Source: Inia geoffrensis (lineage: Eukaryota; Chordata; Mammalia; Artiodactyla; Iniidae). Taken from it: 64,000 nt of DNA. The translations under genes and the position numbers were made by a program. The stretch's first letter is position 1, and each line of letters opens with the position of its first letter. The stretch is taken from the NCBI GenBank assembly GCA_036417435.1, contig CM070904.1, positions 127,844,695 through 127,908,694 on the forward strand, in the 5' to 3' direction. Below, in pieces: positions 62,301-64,000 of the stretch. The notes under the pieces were generated by a model. The model searched no databases. It saw only the letters and a list, made by a program, of their open reading frames with translations, and was not told the origin of the DNA.

Positions 62301-63938
62301 AAAACAAAACTAAATTAAACCAAAAAACCAAAAGCAAACATAAATGATTACCTAGTTCCTTCATTAATTTTAATTCCTTTATGGCTTTAATTCGAATATC
62401 AAACACCACCTAAAATAGAGAAATAAACTAATGACTGTGTATAAGTTAAAAGCAATGGGAGGAGAGGAAAATGAAGATTGTCAGTGTGTGCATATACAGG
62501 TTGAGTTATTAATTACCTTACATTTAGCAGTTTTTGCCTACTTGAAAAAAATTTTTTTCCATCTCTGAAATTATTTTCTCTCTTCTACAAAGTCAAAGGC
62601 AAAAACTTAGATCTTGGTTAAGTTTTCACCAAATTGATAATAATTGGAATGGAAAGGCCGCCTACAGAAAACTTTAGAAAACCAAAGACTTAATAGTAGC
62701 GAAAGGCAAAAGTTGACAGTTAACTTTTCTGATGATAGCAAACAAAAGAAACTATAGGTTTCTTTATGTTAAGAATGATGAATTCAGGGCCAGTGCAGGG
62801 GACACGGGTTCAATCCCTGGTCTGGGAAGATCCCACATCTTCATTAATGATATAATATAAAACTGTACTAATAATTAATAAGCATTAATAATATAAGAAT
62901 GTACTAATCCAAGGGTACTATTTAAAATTTCTACTTTAATTATTTTAGATTGTGTTTTCTTTTCTTTTTTAAACTTTAGGCTAATTGCCTCTAGGGCATA
63001 AAATCGTGGAAATTTAGGGGTAAAGCTGACGACAGAGATCACTGACTCTACTTTCCCACCGGTGCCCCCCGCTATGCACCCCACTGTGCCAAGAAGGAAC
63101 AGGGCCTGCAGTAATCAAGGACTGCACCAGCCTCCCATTCGGGGTCAGGGCAGTAGGTCTCCTGAGCTTTGGGGCACTGACCTTATACTGTTCCCACTAA
63201 TGTGCAAACAAACCTTAAGAAACTATAATTTTATATAAAAGAAAACACTCTAAATTTTAAAAATAAAGTTACAGAAATACTTAATAAATGGAGACTACGT
63301 AAATATAAGAAGATGTTTCCTGAAATAATGTTTAAGGAAACCAGTATAATAGTCTTAAATGGAAAACTGAAAAAATTCCCTTTGCAGAACGACTGGCTTT
63401 ATACAGAGCACAGAGTATACTGTAGAGCAATTTAAGATAAACTTTAAAAAACCCAAACACCACAGAACACAAAACCAAAACATATATACCCTGTTTTAAA
63501 AATATAGAAAAGACTCTTGAAAATAGCATTTCACAGTTATCAAAGTCAGAAGATTTCATGAACTAATTAAAAAGGTAACTCCCACATTCTAATTCTAGGC
63601 TTTGGAGGGAAAAAAAGGCATATATTTTCTTGAAATATGCCAAGGGCTAACAAAGGTAAATAAGCAATAATCAAATGTTACAAATAAAAAGGTGATTTCT
63701 TAAGATTCAGAAGTTTACTGAGACAACTGTTCTGAAAGATTAAGGTATTGCTTTCTAAATAAAATTGTATTAATGAAAAACTGTCAACCACACTTAAATC
63801 AATATTCTACTCACTGTGTTAAGAGTTGCTGATATTTTAACTTGTTCTTCTTCCGAGTCTAATTGGCATAAATTTTTAACTTGGAGCCAGTCAATCTCAT
63901 TCACACTGGTGATCCATTTCCCTTGTTTGGTCAACAAA
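20117..63938 (-). CDS. USP40: Ubiquitin-specific protease 40, C-terminal part (16 spliced exons, 5' end outside window)
   Basis: USP40 is a predicted C19-family deubiquitinase. Coding parts in transcription order are 63815-63938, 62352-62409, 55100-55153, 54234-54322, 52642-52728, 42040-42076, 40155-40219, 36981-37055, 34020-34146, 31981-32075, 30539-30657, 25821-25886, 23381-23591, 23146-23241, 21608-21702 and 20117-20228. Every junction has AG/GT sites and phases agree, giving about 502 residues and a TAG stop. I recognise the human USP40 C-terminal half in the peptides. The Cys/His catalytic core is N-terminal and outside the window, so activity cannot be judged. Segments such as [19 protein letters not shown] look like the ubiquitin-like domains of USP7/USP47 relatives (inference). 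The tail has a lysine cluster and an acidic run. Convergent with DGKD, as in human. Confidence 0.96.
20229..21607 (-). other. Last USP40 intron
   Basis: GC-rich unique sequence containing a perfect 51 bp tandem duplication at 20731-20832. No exon or transposon is seen otherwise. Confidence 0.7.
20731..20832. repeat. Perfect 51 bp tandem duplication
   Basis: The 51 bases at 20731-20781 (starting ccaggcaggcagcctggttc) are repeated without mismatch at 20782-20832. Identity implies a recent event or an assembly duplication. Confidence 0.95.
21608..21702 (-). CDS. USP40: USP40 coding exon (acidic run)
   Basis: The exon encodes 31 residues plus two bases, [20 protein letters not shown] to SALGKKK. 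The acceptor is AATGCAG and the donor GTAAGT. It contains the EDDDD acidic cluster followed by a basic end. Confidence 0.95.
21757..21965 (-). mobile_element. CHR-type SINE, short young form
   Basis: The minus strand reads gggcttccctggtggcgcag, then the short CHR body and a run of about 16 A. It inserted 54 bases upstream of the acceptor of the USP40 exon at 21608-21702, in transcript sense, close to the splice region. Confidence 0.92.
22650..22988 (+). mobile_element. CHR-type SINE, long form
   Basis: Starts gggcttccctggtggtgcag and ends in an (AAAT)n tail. The flanking direct repeats atgagttctctg (22638-22649) and atgagttgtctg (22989-23000) differ at one base. Confidence 0.93.
23146..23241 (-). 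CDS. USP40: USP40 coding exon (lysine cluster)
   Basis: The exon encodes 32 residues in phase 0, [18 protein letters not shown] to GDTIGIK. The acceptor is CTGTAG and the donor [13 protein letters not shown] could act as a nuclear localisation or nucleic-acid/lipid contact site (inference). Confidence 0.96.
23381..23591 (-). CDS. USP40: USP40 coding exon (largest in window)
   Basis: The exon completes a split glycine codon and adds 70 residues, from [20 protein letters not shown] through [18 protein letters not shown] to PSW. The acceptor is GATGCAG and the donor GTAAAG. This is the most recognisable USP40 peptide in the window and is likely part of a ubiquitin-like fold. Confidence 0.97.
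23592..25820 (-). other. USP40 intron, 23.6-25.8 kb
   Basis: Mostly old, degraded DNA. Purine-rich unique sequence fills 23.8-24.7 kb, an L1M-like fragment lies around 24.83-25.12 kb ('ccagaaattcccctccagga'), and an L2 fragment lies at 25.30-25.50 kb. No gene is seen. Confidence 0.6.
25300..25500 (+). repeat. L2 LINE fragment
   Basis: The series 'cctgccctcacaaaacttac', 'aatctagtagtgggagacgg' and 'ataataattgataattcaat' follows the common L2 consensus order. It is diverged. Confidence 0.65.
25821..25886 (-). CDS. USP40: USP40 coding exon (66 bp)
   Basis: One base, 21 residues ([21 protein letters not shown]) less one here for length: it runs [20 protein letters not shown] plus L, then two bases of a glycine codon. 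The acceptor is TTATCAG and the donor GTAAGA. Confidence 0.94.
26162..26516 (+). mobile_element. CHR-type SINE, long form, inside old L1
   Basis: Starts gggcttccctggtggcacag and ends in an AAATAAA-rich tail. The L1 ORF2 reading resumes after it. No clean target-site duplication could be assigned. Confidence 0.88.
27741..28380 (+). mobile_element. CHR-type SINE, long form, split by a young L1 3' end
   Basis: The head runs from ggcttccctcatggctcag to ccgcctgcccatg. After the L1 insert the body resumes at aatccgcctgccaatg and runs to an A-rich tail. The SINE itself is flanked by aagaagaa (27730-27737 and 28381-28388) in the host L1. Confidence 0.88.
27784..28026 (+). mobile_element. 5'-truncated LINE-1 3' end nested in a SINE
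   Basis: The insert ends 'cagaaactaacacaccattg', then 'agtccaataaagatgtt' and poly-A, an artiodactyl/cetacean L1 3' end. It is flanked by the 19 bp repeat aagaatccgcctgccMatg at 27765-27783 and 28027-28045 (one mismatch). Confidence 0.9.
28503..28626 (+). mobile_element. CHR-related SINE, 'ggtccag' form
   Basis: Starts gggacttccctggtggtccag, lacks the repeated 'ccacaactactgagcc' modules, and ends in an A run. It is inserted in the old L1. Confidence 0.85.
29093..29306 (+). mobile_element. CHR-type SINE, short young form, inside old L1
   Basis: Starts ggcttccctggtggcgcag and ends with an A-rich tail. The perfect 12 bp duplication aagtatatagag is at 29081-29092 and 29307-29318. Confidence 0.95.
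29825..29860 (+). repeat. (TATG)n/(CA)n microsatellite
   Basis: A short tatgtatgtatg run is followed by about eight CA units inside the 3' part of the old L1. Confidence 0.85.
30539..30657 (-). CDS. USP40: USP40 coding exon (119 bp)
   Basis: The exon encodes 39 residues plus two bases, [20 protein letters not shown] to LLRVHYQRL. The acceptor is TTCTAG and the donor GTAGGG. It starts only about 180 bases from the 3' end of the old L1. Confidence 0.95.
30658..31980 (-). other. USP40 intron, 30.7-32.0 kb
   Basis: AT-rich unique sequence. I see no repeat or exon that I can name. Confidence 0.6.
31981..32075 (-). CDS. USP40: USP40 coding exon (95 bp)
   Basis: Two bases complete an Asp codon, then 31 residues, [20 protein letters not shown] to LRELKSQ. 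The acceptor is TTTGTAG and the donor GTCAGC. The [16 protein letters not shown] pattern fits a ubiquitin-like fold. Confidence 0.95.
32330..32630 (+). repeat. L2 LINE 3' fragment
   Basis: The segment ends 'gccacacaataaatgttta' followed by 'ctgactgaa', the usual L2 3' terminus, preceded by the 'tctttcccacaccctctcc' motif. It is diverged and contains an (AT)n run near 32519. Confidence 0.7.
32640..34019 (-). other. USP40 intron, 32.6-34.0 kb
   Basis: AT-rich unique sequence with a GC-rich island near 33520-33640 and simple ATA/A runs near 33760-33822. No gene is seen. Confidence 0.55.
34020..34146 (-). CDS. USP40: USP40 coding exon (127 bp)
   Basis: The exon encodes 42 residues plus one base, [20 protein letters not shown] to VWRANSIQ. 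The acceptor is CCTCAG and the donor [14 protein letters not shown] and the SHQDQTNC motif match human USP40. Confidence 0.97.
34219..34338 (-). mobile_element. CHR-related SINE, 'ggtccaa' short form
   Basis: The minus strand reads gggaattccctggtggtccaa. The duplication agaaagaaac lies at 34209-34218 and 34339-34348. It is 62 bases upstream (transcript sense) of the USP40 exon at 34020-34146. Confidence 0.88.
34500..34699 (-). mobile_element. CHR-related SINE
   Basis: The minus strand reads gggacttccctggtggcacag and ends in A8. The perfect 13 bp duplication tgttctatatctt is at 34487-34499 and 34700-34712. Confidence 0.92.
35200..36500 (+). mobile_element. Two consecutive L1ME-type 3' fragments
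   Basis: 'ccagccattccatggttagg', 'agagactggttaaaaaataa' and 'tttgtatcatgaatattatc' follow the order of old L1ME 3' ends. A second, similar 3' piece follows from 36080. A (GT)n tract lies near 35878. The subfamily call is by eye. Confidence 0.6.
36560..36800 (+). mobile_element. Old L1M fragment
   Basis: The text 'gggagaacaatttggc' followed by 'ccaaacaacagggatatagg' and 'aaaactgtggtaagtcatat' is a decayed L1 3' region. Confidence 0.5.
36981..37055 (-). CDS. USP40: USP40 coding exon (75 bp)
   Basis: The exon encodes 25 residues in phase 0, [20 protein letters not shown] plus KLPPL. The acceptor is TTCCCAG and the donor GTAAGA. The sequence resembles the [10 protein letters not shown] strand-turn of ubiquitin-like domains in USP47-type proteases (inference). 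Confidence 0.97.
37056..38340 (-). other. USP40 intron, 37.1-38.3 kb
   Basis: Purine-rich old DNA at 37.2-37.9 kb looks like a decayed L2/MIR-type repeat. I see no gene. Confidence 0.5.
38340..39640 (+). mobile_element. 5'-truncated LINE-1 3' end with nested SINE
   Basis: The ORF2 3' end is recognisable ('gaggtatcatctcacaccag', 'tggaatattactcagccatt') and the 3' end lies near 39600 ('cctgaaactaacacaacatt'). All frames are interrupted. It is split by a SINE at 38473-38880. Confidence 0.85.
38473..38880 (+). mobile_element. CHR-type SINE, long form with internal duplication
   Basis: Starts gggacttccctggtggcactg. It is longer than usual because a 53 bp unit (38648-38700) is repeated exactly at 38701-38753. 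Imperfect flanking repeats taataaatactagagg / taataaatgctggagagg are seen. Confidence 0.9.
40155..40219 (-). CDS. USP40: USP40 coding exon (65 bp)
   Basis: Two bases complete a glycine codon, then 21 residues from [17 protein letters not shown] to LCEE. The acceptor is TTCATAG and the donor GTAAGA. Confidence 0.96.
40348..40544 (-). mobile_element. CHR-type SINE, short young form
   Basis: The minus strand reads gggcttccctggtggcacag. The duplication agtattaactaattttt is at 40331-40347 and 40545-40560 onward (16-17 bp). It lies 129 bases upstream of the USP40 exon at 40155-40219 in transcript sense. Confidence 0.94.
41310..41470 (+). repeat. MIR SINE fragment
   Basis: 'gctacttgttctgtaacact', 'gggtaagccgtttaacc' and 'tctgtaaagtgggaacg' follow the MIR consensus order. 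Confidence 0.75.
42040..42076 (-). CDS. USP40: USP40 micro-size coding exon (37 bp)
   Basis: The exon encodes 12 residues plus one base, [12 protein letters not shown]. The acceptor is TCTTACAG and the donor GTAAGT. It is too short for ORF detection but fits the phase of both neighbours and the human peptide. Confidence 0.94.
42620..43150 (+). mobile_element. Old L1ME-type fragment
   Basis: 'acaatccagacatccctgga', 'aaataaactatgagaggtct' and 'tgacttctggggaagcgacc' match the usual decayed L1ME 3' order. Confidence 0.5.
43218..43577 (+). mobile_element. CHR-type SINE, long form
   Basis: Starts gggcttccctggtggcgcaa and ends in AAATAAAT. The 9 bp duplication agggaatgg is at 43209-43217 and 43578-43586. 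Confidence 0.92.
43800..44180 (-). repeat. Probable L2 fragment with poly-T tract beside it
   Basis: 'ggaaggaatatgatcagatc' and 'gaagctgctggaataatcca' resemble L2 (orientation uncertain). A run of about 20 T precedes it at 43764-43783. Confidence 0.5.
45016..45345 (+). mobile_element. CHR-type SINE, long form
   Basis: Starts gggacttccctggtggcata and ends in AAATAAATTAAAT. The target-site duplication is not clean. Confidence 0.88.
45350..45680 (+). repeat. Ancient interspersed repeat, family uncertain
   Basis: 'tcatggaaaatttcacacac', 'gaggagagtaaaatgaaccc' and 'ttttgaagcaaatgtcaggt' form a common old mammalian repeat that I cannot assign with confidence. Confidence 0.45.
46643..46842 (+). 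mobile_element. CHR-related SINE at the left end of a composite element
   Basis: Starts gggacttccctggtggtcca and ends in (AAAT)n directly against L1 sequence. Its left flank aaattcaggagcaca (46628-46642) recurs as aaattcaggagtaca only at 52134-52148, beyond the L1. Confidence 0.85.
46980..47830 (+). pseudogene. LINE-1 ORF1, degraded
   Basis: Recognisable ORF1 peptides include [20 protein letters not shown] near 47320 and, in another frame, the C-terminal domain ('ccctaacatgggaaaggaaa'). Stops and frameshifts at 47270, 47417 and beyond break it. ORF1 normally encodes the RNA-binding chaperone of the L1 particle. Confidence 0.8.
47891..50610 (+). pseudogene. LINE-1 ORF2 (endonuclease and reverse transcriptase), broken
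   Basis: It starts with [18 protein letters not shown], the AP-like endonuclease N-terminus. Stops follow at 48181, 48285, 48765 and 49400. The longest piece (378 residues at 49474-50610) carries [22 protein letters not shown] and [12 protein letters not shown] reverse-transcriptase motifs. The catalytic FADD box reads FAND (about 49963-49974). The protein is inactive. Confidence 0.9.
50843..51058 (-). mobile_element. CHR-type SINE, short young form, inside the L1
   Basis: The minus strand reads gggcttccctggtggcgcag and ends in a run of more than 20 A. The duplication cagcaagagctttt is at 50827-50840 and 51059-51072. It is younger than the L1 it interrupts. Confidence 0.95.
51344..51718 (+). 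pseudogene. LINE-1 ORF2 C-terminal remnant with internal deletion
   Basis: The 124-residue frame runs from [20 protein letters not shown] to [10 protein letters not shown] and jumps directly to PLLGIYPEK. The intervening Cys-rich region usual in L1 ORF2 is missing. It ends with [17 protein letters not shown]. Confidence 0.85.
52005..52130 (+). mobile_element. CHR-related SINE 3' fragment
   Basis: 'cacaactaaagatcatgcat' and 'gccgcaacgaagattcccac' match the SINE 3' half, followed by 'gcagccaaaataaataaata'. It has no head and abuts the L1 tail. Confidence 0.8.
52300..52440 (+). mobile_element. Old L1ME-type 3' end
   Basis: 'ccaaaatgttaacattagtg' and 'tctacaataaacatgtatta' match a typical L1M 3' terminus. 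Confidence 0.6.
52642..52728 (-). CDS. USP40: USP40 coding exon (87 bp)
   Basis: The exon encodes 29 residues in phase 0, [20 protein letters not shown] to ISVRD. The acceptor is TCTTAG and the donor GTAAGG. Confidence 0.96.
52853..53063 (+). mobile_element. CHR-type SINE, short young form
   Basis: Starts ggggcttccctggtggcgcg and ends in an A-rich tail. The duplication ctcaaattatg is at 52842-52852 and 53064-53074. Confidence 0.94.
53075..54233 (-). other. USP40 intron, 53.1-54.2 kb
   Basis: AT-rich unique sequence; I see nothing else that I can name. At 53182-53226 a 'catctctcacagacattatt' stretch resembles the exon at 52642-52728 (see findings). Confidence 0.55.
54234..54322 (-). CDS. USP40: USP40 coding exon (89 bp)
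   Basis: Two bases complete a valine codon, then 29 residues, [20 protein letters not shown] to PTSSQ. The acceptor is TTTTTTAG and the donor GTAAAA. Confidence 0.95.
54323..55099 (-). other. USP40 intron, 54.3-55.1 kb
   Basis: AT-rich unique sequence with a short direct repeat (ggttactgtgataa, about 54737 and 54754). No gene or named repeat is seen. Confidence 0.6.
55100..55153 (-). CDS. USP40: USP40 coding exon (54 bp)
   Basis: Two bases complete an alanine codon, then [17 protein letters not shown] and one base of the next valine codon. The acceptor is TTTATAG and the donor GTAAAT. Confidence 0.95.
55495..55842 (+). mobile_element. CHR-type SINE, long form
   Basis: Starts with a ggtttccctggtggcgcag head. 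The 8 bp duplication cactacag is at 55487-55494 and 55843-55850. Confidence 0.9.
56231..56590 (-). mobile_element. CHR-type SINE, long form, with (TTTA)n tail
   Basis: The minus strand reads gggacttgccttgtggcaca. Its tail has grown into an (ATTT)/(AT) microsatellite at 56252-56307 on +. The flanks atatactttt (56221-56230) and atacactttt (56591-56600) are a 9/10 duplication. Confidence 0.9.
57370..57660 (+). repeat. L2 LINE fragment
   Basis: 'tgtgccaggcactgtcctag', 'gactctgcccgcaaagagcc' and 'ttcagctgagaccaaatgag' follow the L2 consensus. A further piece may continue at 58040-58270 after a SINE. Confidence 0.75.
57699..57992 (+). mobile_element. CHR-type SINE, long form
   Basis: Starts gggcttccctcactgtgcag (altered head) and ends in AAATAAATATGT. 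It splits the L2 fragment. Confidence 0.86.
58371..58579 (-). mobile_element. CHR-type SINE, short young form
   Basis: The minus strand reads gggcttccctggtggcgcag and ends in about 16 A. The perfect 17 bp duplication ataaaccatatattctt is at 58354-58370 and 58580-58596. Confidence 0.96.
58597..60838 (-). mobile_element. Old LINE-1 (L1M) in USP40 sense
   Basis: 'ggcatgatgtctttgagatt', 'gtgaatgtttaaattcacag' and, further on, 'ttggtccagcactgtatgct' and 'gagttcttgttaaaaactca' are familiar L1 segments read in antisense on +. It is strongly decayed and interrupted by the SINE at 59649-59935. Confidence 0.7.
59649..59935 (-). mobile_element. CHR-type SINE, medium form
   Basis: The minus strand reads acttccctggtggcgcagtg and ends in an A run of about 17. 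The duplication tctatgatcc is at 59639-59648 and 59936-59945. Confidence 0.93.
60840..61950 (+). mobile_element. Old LINE-1 3' fragment
   Basis: 'tgacccagcaattcc', 'gtccatcaactggtaatgaa' and 'tatacctcagtaaagctgta' mark the 3' part of an old L1. A SINE is inserted at 60950-61266. Confidence 0.75.
60950..61266 (+). mobile_element. CHR-type SINE, long form
   Basis: Starts ggacttccctggtggcacag. Flanks aaaaagacaattata (60935-60949) and aaaaaggacaactgta (61267-61282) are an imperfect duplication in L1 sequence. Confidence 0.9.
61951..62335 (+). mobile_element. Old L1ME-type 3' end, probable
   Basis: 'tggctgcatctggggaggga' and 'gcaagatgttaacatttgtc', then 'ttttttccaattaaaaa', resemble an L1M 3' terminus. 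A short (CA)n(GA)n tract lies at 62033-62056. Confidence 0.5.
62352..62409 (-). CDS. USP40: USP40 coding exon (58 bp)
   Basis: The exon encodes 19 residues plus one base, [19 protein letters not shown]. The acceptor is ATTTTAG and the donor GTAATC (weaker than consensus). Confidence 0.95.
62410..63814 (-). other. USP40 intron, 62.4-63.8 kb
   Basis: AT-rich sequence with one tiny SINE-like piece at 62790-62838. I see no other gene or repeat. Confidence 0.6.
62790..62838 (+). repeat. 49 bp internal piece of a CHR SINE
   Basis: 'gcaggggacacgggttcaat' and 'ccctggtctgggaagatccc' are the box B region of the SINE, with neither head nor tail. Confidence 0.8.
63815..63938 (-). CDS. USP40: USP40 coding exon (first in window)
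   Basis: One base plus 41 residues, [20 protein letters not shown] to KISATLNT. The acceptor is CCTACAG and the donor GTGAGT. The preceding exons and the catalytic domain lie beyond 64000. Confidence 0.94.
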
Positions 63939-64000
63939 CTGTAGGGTAAAAAGACATTTAAAAAATGTGTCTTTACACAGCCCTTTTATGGATCAGAGAG

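Noticed and set aside
1..64000. A novel multi-gene or defence-type system
   Set aside because: All well-supported coding sequence belongs to DGKD and USP40 or to retroelements. Nothing else shows coding, splicing or operon-like structure.

Overview
This is a 64 kb piece of a mammalian nuclear genome: GT-AG spliced exons in long, repeat-filled introns, AATAAA polyadenylation signals, LINE-1, L2 and MIR relics, and many tRNA-derived SINEs of the CHR type (heads reading like ggcttccctggtggcgcag). CHR SINEs are known from cetaceans, hippos and ruminants. I see no BovB or Bov-tA elements, which a ruminant would be expected to show. Together with young, near-identical short CHR copies carrying clean target-site duplications, this points to a cetacean, most likely a toothed whale. 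The species is an inference.

Region 1 (1-15.8 kb, + strand) is the 3' end of DGKD (diacylglycerol kinase delta). Ten coding exons give about 390 C-terminal residues: the end of the catalytic accessory domain, a linker and the C-terminal SAM domain, then a stop at 14111-14113 and a GC-rich 3' UTR with AATAAA at 15805. The 5' part of the gene lies outside the window. The 6.9 kb intron between exons g and h holds two CHR SINEs, an old antisense L1 relic and a notable perfect hairpin.

Region 2 (15.8-18.35 kb) is the intergenic gap between two convergent genes. It contains a MIR and a CpG-rich patch but no recognisable gene.

Region 3 (18.35-64 kb, - strand) is the 3' half of USP40 (ubiquitin-specific protease 40). 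Sixteen coding exons, all in consistent phase with canonical splice sites, encode about 502 C-terminal residues. The N-terminal peptidase domain lies beyond position 64000. The order DGKD(+)/USP40(-) matches the human 2q37 arrangement. The introns hold about 19 full or nearly full CHR SINEs, several L1 elements (the best preserved at 46.8-52.0 kb, with a broken ORF2), L1ME, L2 and MIR fragments, and some nested insertions.

The two genes do not form a pathway together: DGKD makes phosphatidic acid from diacylglycerol, and USP40 is a predicted deubiquitinase. I found no evidence of an undescribed multi-gene system. The most interesting items are structural: a perfect intronic hairpin, nested and composite retroelements, small perfect tandem duplications and a G-quadruplex motif in the DGKD 3' UTR.
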